Assembly: GCF_041435335.1 (NCBI RefSeq)
Contig: NZ_CP108430.1
Location: forward strand, 6,113,001-6,177,000
Direction: 5' to 3'
Length of the DNA stretch: 64,000 bases
From: Streptomyces sp. NBC_01283
GTDB taxonomy: Bacteria > Actinomycetota > Actinomycetes > Streptomycetales > Streptomycetaceae
Shown here: positions 30,812 through 41,448 of the stretch, one piece after another
Position numbering within the stretch: the first letter of the stretch is position 1
How the letters are laid out: each line of letters opens with the position of its first letter
Translations under genes and position numbers: made by a program
The notes under the pieces: generated by a model
The model's database searches: none
What the model was told of the DNA's origin: nothing
What the model saw: only the letters and a program-made list of their open reading frames with translations

Positions 30812-32059
30812 TTACTCCACGCCCCTGATCCGCGTCACAAGCAGCGCCCCCGCCAGCCCGATCGCGGCCGCCACCAGGTACAGCACCCGGTAGCCGCCCA
30901 GGTGCGTCACGATCGGTGCCGCCAGGGCGGGGGCCGCCACCTGGGGCAGGGAGTTGGCGATGTTGATGACGCCCATGTCCTTGCCGCGGTCCATGGCCTT
31001 GGGGAGCACGTCCGTCATCAGCGCGAAGTCCACGGACGTGAAGACGCCGAAGCCCACCCCGAGCACGGCCGCCGCGACGATCGCGCCGGGCCAGGTCTGC
31101 CAGCCGGACAGCAGCGCCGTCGCCACCGCGATCAGGACGCCGGACCAGAGCACGAACGGCTTGCGGCGGCCCACGCGGTCCGACCAGACGCCGCCCACGA
31201 CCACCGTCGCGAGCAGCGTCAGGCCGTTCACCGCGGTGAGGATCAGGACGCCCTCGTCCGGGTCGGAGTACTCCAGGCGGTCCCGCAGGTAGTAGAGGAG
31301 ATAGAGCAGGACCAGCGCGTTGCTGAGGTTGATCAGGAAGCGGGTCAGCCAGGCCCAGCCCAGGTCGGGGTAGCGGCGCGGGCTCAGCCAGAACGCGGCG
31401 GCGAACGACCGCCACGCGAACGGCGGCCTGTCCTGCGGGGCAAGGCGCAGGTCCCGGTGGCGCAGGACGTACGGGAGCACTCCCGCCACGGTGAACACCG
31501 CGCACGCCGCGTAGCCCGCGCCCACACCCCCGGCCGCCGTCGCGAGGCCCGTCCCCACCACCACGCCCAGGATCTGCGCCGCCCCGAGCCAACCGCCCAC
31601 CGCGCCCCGCTGGAGCCGCGGCACCCGGTCCGGCACGGCCGCCGTGACCGCGGCGAACGCGGCGTTCAGGGTGAGCTGGACCAGACACCAGCCCGCCGCC
31701 ATCCACCACACCGACCCGGCGGCCGACAGCAGCAGGAGCGCCGCCGCGCCGCCCGCCGTGCCCGCCACGATCCACGGCGTGCGCCGCCCGAAGCGCGACA
31801 CCGTCCGGTCCGAGAGCGCGCCGAAGAGCGGGTTCGAGGCGAGGGAGACCACGGCCCCCGCGCCCGCCACCCACGCCAGGACCGTCTCCTTCGACGTGCC
31901 GGCCGGGGCGAGGTCCTCCGCCTGGAGGGCCAGCAGGATCTGCAGCGGGCCGTACCAGCCGACCCAGATCGCCCCGTTGGCGAGCGAGAGCGCGCTCGTC
32001 CAGCTCCGCCCGACCCGTTCGGCCGGCTCCCTGAGCGCCTCGGCCGGCTCCGCGGTCAT
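30812..32059 (-). CDS. MFS transporter, probably sugar (GPH-like)
   Basis: 415-residue 12-segment major facilitator. SLASNPLFGALSDRTVSRFGRRTPWIV and SDRVGRRKPFVLWSG are the A-type loops, close to the glycoside-pentoside-hexuronide and maltose/glucoside carriers. ATG 32059 overlaps the stop of the beta-glucosidase gene by four bases. Together they look like an uptake-and-hydrolysis unit for a beta-glucoside (inference from neighbourhood). No ATPase is needed for this family. Confidence 0.82.
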   Translation of the reverse strand: MTAEPAEALREPAERVGRSWTSALSLANGAIWVGWYGPLQILLALQAEDLAPAGTSKETVLAWVAGAGAVVSLASNPLFGALSDRTVSRFGRRTPWIVAGTAGGAAALLLLSAAGSVWWMAAGWCLVQLTLNAAFAAVTAAVPDRVPRLQRGAVGGWLGAAQILGVVVGTGLATAAGGVGAGYAACAVFTVAGVLPYVLRHRDLRLAPQDRPPFAWRSFAAAFWLSPRRYPDLGWAWLTRFLINLSNALVLLYLLYYLRDRLEYSDPDEGVLILTAVNGLTLLATVVVGGVWSDRVGRRKPFVLWSGVLIAVATALLSGWQTWPGAIVAAAVLGVGFGVFTSVDFALMTDVLPKAMDRGKDMGVINIANSLPQVAAPALAAPIVTHLGGYRVLYLVAAAIGLAGALLVTRIRGVE

Positions 32060-33426
32060 GCCTGTGGCGCCTGGTGGGCCCGCTGCGCCCTGAGTGCTTC
32101 GCGCAGCCACGCGTACGACGCCTTCGGGGTGCGCGCGAGGGTGGTGTAGTCGACGTGGACGAGGCCGAAGCGCTGCTTGTAGCCCTCCGCCCACTCGAAG
32201 TTGTCCAGCAGCGACCAGACGAAGTAGCCGCGTACGTCGACTCCCGCCTCCAGCGCCCGGTGCAGGGCGCGGAGATGGCCGTCGAGGTAGTCGATCCGCC
32301 GCTGGTCGTCGATCCCCTCGTACGAGCAGCCGTTCTCGGTGATCACCAGGGGCGGGAGGCGGTCACCGTACCGGTCGCGGAAGCCGGTGAGGAGCTCGGT
32401 GAGCGACTCCGGGACCACCGGCCAGCCGAAGTCCGTCACTGGATACCCATCCAACTCGCGTGGCGCGAAAGGGAGTTCCGGAGGCAGTGTCAGGCCCGAG
32501 AATTCCGTCGCAGCCGCCGCCGGGAGCGGGGCCCCCACCTTCGTCGGCTGGTAGAAGTTGATCCCGTACCAGTCGACCGGTTCCGCGATGACCTTGAGAT
32601 CGGCCTCGATGTCGTCGCCCGGCATCAGCTCCCCGATGCCGTCCGGGTACCGGCCCAGGATGAGCGGGTCCGCGAACAGGCGGTTGAGGAGCACGTCGTA
32701 GAAGTCCGCCGCCTCCGTGTCCTCGGCGGAGGACGACGCCGGCCAGGTCGGGCCGTGCGAGTTGGCGATGCCGATGTCCGTGACGCCCGCGGCGCGCAGC
32801 GCCCGTACGGCGAGGCCGTGGGCGAGGAGCTGGTGGTGCGCCACCGGCAGCGCGTCGAACATGAGCTGCTCGCCGGGCGCGTGCTGGCCGAGGGCGTGAC
32901 CGAGGAGGGTGTGCTCGGCGGGTTCGTTGAGGGTGATCCACTTCTTGGCGCGGTCGCCGATGCGGGCGGCCACCACGGCCGCGTACTCGGCGAACCGCTC
33001 GGCCGTGTCCCGCCGCAGCCAGCCGCCCTGCTCGGCGAGCGCCAGCGGGGTGTCCCAGTGGAAGAGCGTCGGGACGGGGCGCACGCCCGCCGCGCACAGC
33101 TCGTCGACGAGCCGGTCGTAGAAGTCCAGGCCCGCGGCGCTCACCTCGCCCGTGCCGCCCGGCAGGACGCGCGGCCACGACACCGAGAAGCGGTAGGCGT
33201 CCACGCCCAGCTCCCGGATGAGCGCGACGTCTTCGCGGTACCGGTGGTAGTGGTCGCAGGCGACGGCGGCCGTGGTGCCGTCCTTGACGTGGCCGGGGAC
33301 GGCGGTGAACGCGTCCCACACCGAGGCGCCGCGCTCGTCGACGGCGCCCTCGATCTGGTGGGCCGATGTGGACACGCCCCACAGGAAGTCGTGGGGGAAC
33401 TGGGGTATCGCCGCACTCGCTGCCAT
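32056..33426 (-). CDS. bgl: GH1 beta-glucosidase
   Basis: 456-residue cytoplasmic glycoside hydrolase family 1 enzyme. The N-terminal FPHDFLWGVSTSAHQIEG is the family signature. Acid/base E168 lies in ITLNEP, nucleophile E364 in VITENG, and WSLLDNFEWAEGY follows near the C-terminus. No signal peptide, so the sugar must be imported, probably by the MFS carrier encoded next. ATG 33426 has GGGATCTTCC-type sequence and a promoter-embedded palindrome upstream, so repressor control is likely. Substrate could be cellobiose or another beta-glucoside. Confidence 0.93.
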   Translation of the reverse strand: MAASAAIPQFPHDFLWGVSTSAHQIEGAVDERGASVWDAFTAVPGHVKDGTTAAVACDHYHRYREDVALIRELGVDAYRFSVSWPRVLPGGTGEVSAAGLDFYDRLVDELCAAGVRPVPTLFHWDTPLALAEQGGWLRRDTAERFAEYAAVVAARIGDRAKKWITLNEPAEHTLLGHALGQHAPGEQLMFDALPVAHHQLLAHGLAVRALRAAGVTDIGIANSHGPTWPASSSAEDTEAADFYDVLLNRLFADPLILGRYPDGIGELMPGDDIEADLKVIAEPVDWYGINFYQPTKVGAPLPAAAATEFSGLTLPPELPFAPRELDGYPVTDFGWPVVPESLTELLTGFRDRYGDRLPPLVITENGCSYEGIDDQRRIDYLDGHLRALHRALEAGVDVRGYFVWSLLDNFEWAEGYKQRFGLVHVDYTTLARTPKASYAWLREALRAQRAHQAPQA

Positions 33427-33433
33427 GGGCGGG

Positions 33434-33463
33434 ATCTTCCGTACCGTCGAGTACGGAAGTCAA
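33434..33463 (-). promoter_or_regulatory. bgl promoter with embedded operator palindrome
   Basis: On the minus strand TTGACT (33463-33458) and GAAGAT (33439-33434) are 18 bases apart and could be -35 and -10. A perfect 9-bp inverted repeat, CTTCCGTAC - N6 - GTACGGAAG (33436-33459), fills the spacer. A repressor bound here would block the promoter. It is not the CebR-type TGGGAGCGCTCCCA box. Confidence 0.65.
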
Positions 33464-33512
33464 TGGGCGTGCGGAAGAAAGATGAACAACGCTCAGTTTT
33501 TCCGGTTCTTCG

Positions 33513-33779
33513 CTAGGCGCCCTCCTTCAGCACGCGCGAGATCAGCTTGCGTTGCGGCTCCGTCAGCCGAGGGTCCGAGCAGTACACCGTCCGCCCGTCC
33601 ACCGTCAGCTGGTAGCTGAAGCCGTCCGGCACCCCTATGGGCGGGGTGCTCCGGCCCTCGGCCACGGCCTCCTCGGCCAGGGCGTGCCATTCCGGGGCAT
33701 CGGCCAGCTCCGAGGTGTCCACCTCGGCATGCCGGTCGATGCCCGCGAATCCTCCGGTCCGCTTCACCTGGATACGCAT
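33513..33779 (-). CDS. Emfourin-like protease inhibitor
   Basis: 88-residue protein resembling emfourin, the small inhibitor encoded beside protealysin-type M4 metallopeptidases. It begins MRIQVKRTGGFAGIDRHAEVD and ends with SDPRLTEPQRKLISRVL. It lies directly downstream of the M4 peptidase gene on the same strand (62-base gap), which supports the assignment. No signal peptide, in keeping with control of an intracellular protease. Confidence 0.75.
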   Translation of the reverse strand: MRIQVKRTGGFAGIDRHAEVDTSELADAPEWHALAEEAVAEGRSTPPIGVPDGFSYQLTVDGRTVYCSDPRLTEPQRKLISRVLKEGA

Positions 33780-33841
33780 GGGTCCTGTCTACTCCACCGG
33801 GTGGGCGGCCGGTAGCGCGTCCGCCGGCCGGTGGCCGTCCG

Positions 33842-34915
33842 TCAGTCGGTGGCGGGGACCTTGACCGTGGACCACGCGTCGATGACGGCCTTGTGCTCGT
33901 CGCCGTCGCCGTACTTCGCGCGCGCCGCGGCCACCGTCAGCTTCGCGAAGTCCGTGAACGACGCGTCCTGCGCCAGCTCGCCGCCGGTCAGGACGGCGTA
34001 CCAGATCTGCCCCGCCCGCTCCCACGCGTTGCCGCCGAGGGCGTCGGCGACCAGGTAGAAGGCGCGGTTGGGGATGCCGGAGTTGATGTGCACGCCGCCG
34101 TTGTCGCGGCCCGTGCGGACGTAGTGGTCCATGTCGGCGGGCTGCGGGTCCTTGCCCAGCACGTCGTCGTCGTAGGCCGTGCCCGGCTCCTTCATGGAGC
34201 GCAGCGCCTTGCCCGTGACGCGCGGGGCGAGCAGCCCGGCGCCGATCAGCCAGTCGGCCTCGGAGGCGCTCTGGCCGAGCGTGTACTGCTTGATCAGCGA
34301 GCCGAAGACGTCCGAAAGGGACTCGTTCAGGGCGCCCGGCTGGCCGAAGTACGTGAGGTTCGCCGTGTACTGCGTGACGCCGTGCGTCAGCTCGTGGCCG
34401 ATGACGTCCACGGGGATGGTGAAGTCGAGGAAGATCTCGCCGTCACCGTCGCCGAACACCATCTGCTCGCCGTTCCAGAACGCGTTGTTGTACTCCTCGG
34501 AGTAGTGCACGGTCGCGTTCAGCGGCAGTCCGCTGCCGTCGATGGAGTTGCGCTGGTACGTCTTCAGGTACAGCTCGAAGGTCGCGCCGAGACCCGCGTA
34601 CGCGCGGTTGACGGTCGCGTCCTTGCCGGGCTTCTCGCCCTCACCGCGGACCTTGCGGCCCGGCAGGTCGGTCTTGTGCCGCGCGTCGTAGATCGTGCGG
34701 TGCGGTTTGTTCTCCGCCGCTTCCTTGGGCAGCGAGACGGACGGGGCGCCGATGACCGTGGTCAGACGGCGGTGGGTGCGCTCGATGGAGTCCCGTTCCA
34801 GGGTGCGGCGGGCGGGGCCCGCGAGCGCGGCGTCGTCACTCTGGGCCAGAGTGTCGAGCACGTGAGGCGGAATGATGCTGCAGAAGACAGGCTCGAAGCC
34901 TGGATTGGCGGTCAT
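33842..34915 (-). CDS. Protealysin-type M4 metallopeptidase
   Basis: 357-residue thermolysin-family zinc protease. Zinc ligands H174 and H178 lie in HELTH with catalytic E175. The third ligand is E198 in NESLSD, and H276 in GGVHINSG stabilises the transition state. There is no signal peptide. The short propeptide of about 50 residues carries SIIPPHVL, the PPxxL motif of protealysin-like precursors. These enzymes may act in the cytoplasm or leave by non-classical routes. The emfourin-like inhibitor gene follows. Confidence 0.9.
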   Translation of the reverse strand: MTANPGFEPVFCSIIPPHVLDTLAQSDDAALAGPARRTLERDSIERTHRRLTTVIGAPSVSLPKEAAENKPHRTIYDARHKTDLPGRKVRGEGEKPGKDATVNRAYAGLGATFELYLKTYQRNSIDGSGLPLNATVHYSEEYNNAFWNGEQMVFGDGDGEIFLDFTIPVDVIGHELTHGVTQYTANLTYFGQPGALNESLSDVFGSLIKQYTLGQSASEADWLIGAGLLAPRVTGKALRSMKEPGTAYDDDVLGKDPQPADMDHYVRTGRDNGGVHINSGIPNRAFYLVADALGGNAWERAGQIWYAVLTGGELAQDASFTDFAKLTVAAARAKYGDGDEHKAVIDAWSTVKVPATD

Positions 34916-34976
34916 GGCGGCAAATGTGGCACTGGGTCATGCCGCTGTCACTACCTGCAACCATGATTAGTGAAAT

Positions 34977-34995
34977 AGAGGTATTGATCACCTCT
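34977..34995. promoter_or_regulatory. Inverted repeat between M4 protease and leuA leader
   Basis: AGAGGT - N7 - ACCTCT in the only A+T-rich stretch of the gap. It lies 62 bases upstream of the M4 peptidase start and 80 bases before the leuA leader. Could be an operator for either gene; the rest of 34916-35074 shows no open frame. Confidence 0.35.
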
Positions 34996-35009
34996 TGGCC
35001 GTTACCTGA

Positions 35010-36941
<1,932 letters not shown>

Positions 36942-36973
36942 CCTGCGCCTCGCGCCTCAAGCACGACGTCAGC

Positions 36974-37011
36974 AAGCGCCGGACGGGCTCGAATGGGCCC
37001 GTCCGGCGCTT
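36974..37011 (+). terminator. leuA terminator
   Basis: 15-bp perfect stem AAGCGCCGGACGGGC (36974-36988) with 36997-37011, eight-base loop, ending in TTTT. It carries the GCCGGACGGGC core of the dispersed repeat. Confidence 0.88.
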
Positions 37012-37137
37012 TTGCGTGCGGCCGTGTCCAGGTCGTCTACCGGCCATCTCTCGTACAGGGTGCTGACGCCACATCAACAATGTGGCTAACATCACGCCCA
37101 ACGCGGCAATGTCGCCGGGGTGTTACGGAGGTGCGTG

Positions 37138-37872
37138 GTGCTGCCAGATCGGGGACGAAACGGCCGGGACTCCCGCATCTTCGCCATGCCCGTTTCACGC
37201 GGGCGGGTCCTGCGCCGGCGCGTGATCGGCGTGCATACGGCCTGGACCACCGTCGGGGACGGCGAGTTCTTCTGCCCCGGCTGCGGCGGTGACCGCAACT
37301 TCCAGCGCCGCACCGGCCGTCGCCGCTTCGTCCTGCTCGGTGTCCCGGTCCTGCCGCGCGGCACCACGGGGCCCATCGTCGAGTGCGCCGCCTGCGGCGA
37401 CCACTTCGGAACGGACGTTCTCGGCCATCCCACGACCACCCGGCTCTCGGCCATGGTCCGCGACGCCGTGCACACCGTCGTCCTCGCGATCCTCGCCGCG
37501 GGCGGCACCTCGTCGCGCTCCACGCTCGACGCGGCCGTCGGCGCGCTGCGCGGCGCCGGATTCGACGACTGCCGCGAGGAACAACTCGTCGCGCTCGTCG
37601 ACGCGCTCGCCGCCGACACCGGCCGCGCGACCGTCCCGGACTGCGGGCCCGGACTGGCCATAGAACTCCACGAGGCGCTCGGCCCGTTGGCCCCGCACCT
37701 CGCCCCGGCCGGACGTGAGGCGCTGCTGCTCCAGGGCGCCCGGATCGCACTCGCCGACGGCCCGTACACCCCCGCCGAACGCGAAGTCCTCGCCACGGTC
37801 GGCGGCGCGCTGACCATCGGCGCCGACGAGGTCACGCGGCTGATGGTGGCGGCCAGGACGACCCACTTCTGA
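37138..37872 (+). CDS. TerB-family protein with zinc-ribbon-like N-terminus
   Basis: 244-residue protein. Residues about 40-90 carry two CxxC pairs (FCPGCGG and ECAACGD), so a zinc ribbon is likely. The C-terminal helical half (about 105-244) is TerB-like, with the acidic LADGPYTPAEREVL motif. TerB folds occur in tellurite-resistance and stress proteins; no tellurite function is shown here and no other ter gene is nearby. GTG 37138 was chosen because GGAGG lies six bases upstream; GTG 37135 is also possible. Confidence 0.75.
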   Translation: MLPDRGRNGRDSRIFAMPVSRGRVLRRRVIGVHTAWTTVGDGEFFCPGCGGDRNFQRRTGRRRFVLLGVPVLPRGTTGPIVECAACGDHFGTDVLGHPTTTRLSAMVRDAVHTVVLAILAAGGTSSRSTLDAAVGALRGAGFDDCREEQLVALVDALAADTGRATVPDCGPGLAIELHEALGPLAPHLAPAGREALLLQGARIALADGPYTPAEREVLATVGGALTIGADEVTRLMVAARTTHF

Positions 37873-37916
37873 CCGGCGCACGGCCCACGCCCGACCCCGC
37901 GTGAGCCGGACCGCCG

Positions 37917-37932
37917 TACTCCCGGGGGAGTA
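37917..37932. promoter_or_regulatory. Palindrome upstream of MMPL gene (TACTCCC-GG-GGGAGTA)
   Basis: Perfect 7-bp inverted repeat with two-base centre, 122 bases before the MMPL start. A compact palindrome like this suits a NarL/LuxR-type response regulator such as the one encoded at 41445, but that link is inference. Confidence 0.55.
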
Positions 37933-38011
37933 GTGCGGCCCCGCCGCCTCCCTGCGCCGTACGCCCCAACTCGCCCTCACGCCCGACGGATCGCACGGCC
38001 CCCTCCGGAAG

Positions 38012-38034
38012 GGTTGGCAACGAACCTGCCAACC
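38012..38034. promoter_or_regulatory. Second palindrome upstream of MMPL gene
   Basis: Perfect 8-bp inverted repeat GGTTGGCA - N7 - TGCCAACC, ending 19 bases before ATG 38054 and just upstream of its AGGAGG. Its position between likely promoter and ribosome-binding site suits a repressor operator or an mRNA 5' hairpin. Confidence 0.55.
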
Positions 38035-38053
38035 TGCCGGAAGGAGGCCCGTC

Positions 38054-40135
38054 ATGCGGGCCGAACAGACCACCTCACGACGGCGCCGAGCCGTGCCCTG
38101 GCTGTTCCTGGGGCTGTGGATCGCCGTCATCGCGCTCGCCGGGCCCTTCGCGTCGAAGCTGGCCGACGCCCAGCAGGACCGCGTCGTCGACTACCTCCCC
38201 GCCAGCGCCGACTCCACCCACGTGGCCAAGCTCCAGGCCCAGCTGCCCGGCGGCGAGGCCACCGAACTCGTGCTCGTCTACCACCGCGACGGAGGACTGA
38301 CCGCCGCCGACCGCAAGGCCGCCGCCTCCCACATCGCCGAGATCGGCAAGGCCCACAAGCTGACCGCCACCCCACGCGCCGTACCGTCCAAGGACGGCAC
38401 CACGCTGATGTACCCGGTGGCCAGCAACGAGCCCGGACAGGACGAGAAGGCCAGGGACGCACTCGTCGACGACGTGCGCGAAGTCGCCCACGACAGAGGT
38501 GGGTTGAACGTCGACGTCGGCGGCCCCGGAGCCCTCACCACCGACGCGGGCAAGGTCTACAACTCGCTCGGCGGGCCGCTGCTCTACACCACCGCAGGCG
38601 TGGTCGCGCTGCTCCTGATCCTCATCTACCGCAGCCCGTTCCTGTGGCTCGTGCCGCTCGCCGTGGCGGGCATGGCCGACTACCTGGCGATGGGCATCGC
38701 ATACGGCCTGCACGAAGGCTTCGGGACGTCCGTCACCGGCCAGAGCAGCGGCGTGATGACGATCCTCGTGTTCGGCGCGGGCACCGACTACGCCCTGCTC
38801 ATCGTCTCCCGCTACCGCGAGGAACTGCGCAGGATCGAACGGCCCTACGACGCGATGGTCGCCGCGCTCAAGGGCTGCGGACCCGCCGTGCTCGCCTCGT
38901 CCGGGACGGTCGCGCTCGGGCTGTTCTGCCTGCTCGCCGCCGACCTCAACAGCAGCCGCGGCATGGGCCCGCTCGGCACGGTCGGCGTGCTGTGCGCGCT
39001 CCTCGCGATGCTGACACTGCTGCCCGCGCTCCTGGTCCTGCTCGGACGGCGCGTGTTCTGGCCGCTCGTGCCCGCCTTCGGCAGCGAGCCCAAGCAGCGG
39101 CGCAGCCTCTTCTCCATGATGGGGAGTTCGGCGGGCCGCAGGCCCCTCACCGTGCTCGCGGGCGGCGCCGTGCTGCTCGGCGCGCTCGCCCTGGGGGCGC
39201 TGAACCTGCCGGGCGCCCTGAAGCAGGAGGACTCCTTCACCAAGACCCCCGACTCCGTCACCGCGATGGAGACCCTCGCCAAGGCCTACCCCGAACACGG
39301 CACCCGGCCCATCACCGTGATGACGCCCGCCGACCGGGCCACCGACGCCCTCGCCGACATCAAGGGCACCAAGGGCGTGGACAGCGCCGCCAAGGGACGT
39401 ACGGGCGAGGGCTGGACGGAGTTCTCCGTCGTCGCGACGTCCGCGCCCGAGTCGGCGGGGGAGACGGCGACGATCAAGGCACTGCGGTCGGACCTCGACG
39501 GCTCCTACGTCGGCGGCGCGAGCGCCCAGCAACTCGACCTGAAGGACACGAACGACCGTGACCGCCTGATCATCGTGCCACTGGTCCTCGCGGCGGTCCT
39601 GCTGATCCTGGTGGTGCTGCTGAGGTCCCTCGTCGCGCCGTTGCTGCTCCTCGCCGCCGTGGTCGCCGTATGGGGAGCCTCGCTCGGCATCGCGGGCCTG
39701 GTCTTCGAGCCGCTCTTCGGCTTCGAGGGCACGGATCCCGGGCTCGGCCTGCTGTCCTTCGTCTTCCTCGTCGCCCTGGGCGTCGACTACGGCATCTTCC
39801 TGATGCACCGCATGCGCGAGGAGTCCCTCGCCGGAGCGGAACCGGGGGAGGCGGCGCTGACCGCGCTGCGCACCACGGGCGGCGTCATCGCGTCGGCGGG
39901 TCTCGTGCTCGCGGCGACCTTCGCGGTGCTCACCAGCATGCCGCTGGTGCAGCTCGTCGAACTGGGCTTCGTGATCGCGGTCGGGGTGCTCCTCGACACG
40001 TTCCTGGTGCGGACGTATCTGGTCACGAGCGCCAGCGTGGCGCTCGGGCGGAAGGTGTGGTGGCCGGGGAACCTCTCACGCCCGGCGCCCGCCTCAGGAG
40101 CGGCCCAGAAGCCCCAACGGGCCACCGTGTCCTGA
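38054..40135 (+). CDS. MMPL-family RND transporter
   Basis: 693-residue membrane exporter of the MmpL/RND class. It has two halves, each with an external domain and a block of five membrane segments (about 190-340 and 500-680), plus TM1 at about 15-35. GAGTDYALLIVSRYREE and LGVDYGIFLMHRMREE are the proton-relay motifs (GxxxDY in TM4/TM10). Substrates in this family are lipids, polyketides or drugs; none is indicated. ATG 38054 has AGGAGG. It leads a unit with a histidine kinase and response regulator, with two palindromes in front. Confidence 0.9.
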   Translation: MRAEQTTSRRRRAVPWLFLGLWIAVIALAGPFASKLADAQQDRVVDYLPASADSTHVAKLQAQLPGGEATELVLVYHRDGGLTAADRKAAASHIAEIGKAHKLTATPRAVPSKDGTTLMYPVASNEPGQDEKARDALVDDVREVAHDRGGLNVDVGGPGALTTDAGKVYNSLGGPLLYTTAGVVALLLILIYRSPFLWLVPLAVAGMADYLAMGIAYGLHEGFGTSVTGQSSGVMTILVFGAGTDYALLIVSRYREELRRIERPYDAMVAALKGCGPAVLASSGTVALGLFCLLAADLNSSRGMGPLGTVGVLCALLAMLTLLPALLVLLGRRVFWPLVPAFGSEPKQRRSLFSMMGSSAGRRPLTVLAGGAVLLGALALGALNLPGALKQEDSFTKTPDSVTAMETLAKAYPEHGTRPITVMTPADRATDALADIKGTKGVDSAAKGRTGEGWTEFSVVATSAPESAGETATIKALRSDLDGSYVGGASAQQLDLKDTNDRDRLIIVPLVLAAVLLILVVLLRSLVAPLLLLAAVVAVWGASLGIAGLVFEPLFGFEGTDPGLGLLSFVFLVALGVDYGIFLMHRMREESLAGAEPGEAALTALRTTGGVIASAGLVLAATFAVLTSMPLVQLVELGFVIAVGVLLDTFLVRTYLVTSASVALGRKVWWPGNLSRPAPASGAAQKPQRATVS

Positions 40136-40149
40136 ACGTCGACCGCCTC

Positions 40150-40181
40150 AGGGTGCCCCTTTCCCGCCGGAGGGGCACCCT
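40150..40181 (+). terminator. Intercistronic hairpin between MMPL and sensor kinase
   Basis: Perfect 11-bp stem AGGGTGCCCCT (40150-40160) with 40171-40181, ten-base loop, 14 bases after the MMPL stop and 19 before the kinase start. It could be a partial terminator lowering kinase/regulator expression, or a processing/stability element. Confidence 0.6.
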
Positions 40182-40200
40182 CGTACGGGAGGATGCAACT

Positions 40201-41448
40201 GTGGGGGACATACCGCGGGTTCACGAGAGGTCGTCCGCGCCGCGTGGCCTGCTCGCCTTGACGGGAGCCGTGCCCGGCAGCCGGCGCGCCCTGCGCGACG
40301 ACGCGCTGTTCGCCGCGGGGCTCGCGGTGCTGTCCGGCCTCCTCGCCGCATTCGTCGACGACGGCCGCAGGCCCGACCTCCTCGGGTGGACGCTGCTGCT
40401 CTGCGCGCACGTGCCGCTGGCGTGGCGACGCGGCCACCCCCTGCTCGTGCTCCTCGCGGTGGTCGCCTGCGTCGCCCCGTACCACGCCGTGGACTACACG
40501 CACATGGCCGCCGTCCCGGTCGGCATGGTCGCGCTCTACACCGTCGCCGTGTCCGGCCGCCCGCGCCGTGCCCTGATCACCGGCCTCCTCGTCGTCGGCA
40601 TCACGCTGACCGTCAACGCGAGCGTCGCCCCGCACCAGGTGGCCGAGGTCCTCAGGATCTCCGGCTGGATCGTCTCCGTGCTGCTGCTCGGCGTCTATGT
40701 CCGCATCCACCGCCAGTACGTCACCTCCGTACTGGAACGTGCCGAGCGGGCGGAGCGTACGCGCGAGGAGGAGGCGCGGCGGCGGGTCGCCGAGGAGAGG
40801 CTGCGGGTCGCCCGCGATCTGCACGACCTGCTCGCGCACAGCATCACCCTGGTCGGCGTCCAGACCTCCGTGGCGGCGCATGTCCTGGCCGCCGACCCGG
40901 AGCGCCTCGACCGGGCGGCGGTGGCCAAGGCCCTCGACGACATCGCCGACACCTGCCGCTCCGCGCGGGGCGAACTCCGGGCCACGCTGCACGTGTTGCG
41001 GGCGGGCACCGCCGATGAGCCGCGGGGCCCGCTGCCGGGGCTCGACGGTCTCGCCGATCTGGCGGAGGCGGCGCGGACGTCGGGCGCCGAGGTCGAGCTG
41101 GCCGTACGGGAGGCACAGGCGCCGCCCGCCGTCGGCGCCGCGGCCTACCGGATCGTGCAGGAGGCCCTGACGAACGCGGTGCGGCACGGCGGTCCCGGGC
41201 TCACCGTCCAGGTGCGGATACACACGTCGGACGCGGCGCTGCGGGTGACCGTCACGGACGACGGGACCGCGGCCGTCGCGCCGTCCCGCACGCCCGGATT
41301 CGGCCTCGTCGGGATGCGGGAACGGGCCCGGAGCGTGGGCGGCACACTGGAGGCGGGCCCCAGGGAGGGCGGCGGGTTCACGGTGTCGGCCGTGCTGCCG
41401 CTGGCCTCTGTAGGGTCTGCGGGGTCTGCCGGGGGAGGGCTTCAATGA
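40201..41448 (+). CDS. NarL-type (DesK/LiaS-like) sensor histidine kinase
   Basis: 415-residue membrane kinase. Four to five hydrophobic segments (about 35-165), a coiled coil (about 170-200), HisKA_3 with RVARDLHDLLAHS (phosphorylated His208), then HATPase with an N box EALTNAVRHGG and GFGLVGMRERA. No large extracytoplasmic domain, so it is of the intramembrane-sensing kind that often watches the envelope or the neighbouring transporter. GTG 40201 has GGGAGGA seven bases upstream. The stop overlaps the response regulator start by four bases. Confidence 0.9.
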   Translation: MGDIPRVHERSSAPRGLLALTGAVPGSRRALRDDALFAAGLAVLSGLLAAFVDDGRRPDLLGWTLLLCAHVPLAWRRGHPLLVLLAVVACVAPYHAVDYTHMAAVPVGMVALYTVAVSGRPRRALITGLLVVGITLTVNASVAPHQVAEVLRISGWIVSVLLLGVYVRIHRQYVTSVLERAERAERTREEEARRRVAEERLRVARDLHDLLAHSITLVGVQTSVAAHVLAADPERLDRAAVAKALDDIADTCRSARGELRATLHVLRAGTADEPRGPLPGLDGLADLAEAARTSGAEVELAVREAQAPPAVGAAAYRIVQEALTNAVRHGGPGLTVQVRIHTSDAALRVTVTDDGTAAVAPSRTPGFGLVGMRERARSVGGTLEAGPREGGGFTVSAVLPLASVGSAGSAGGGLQ

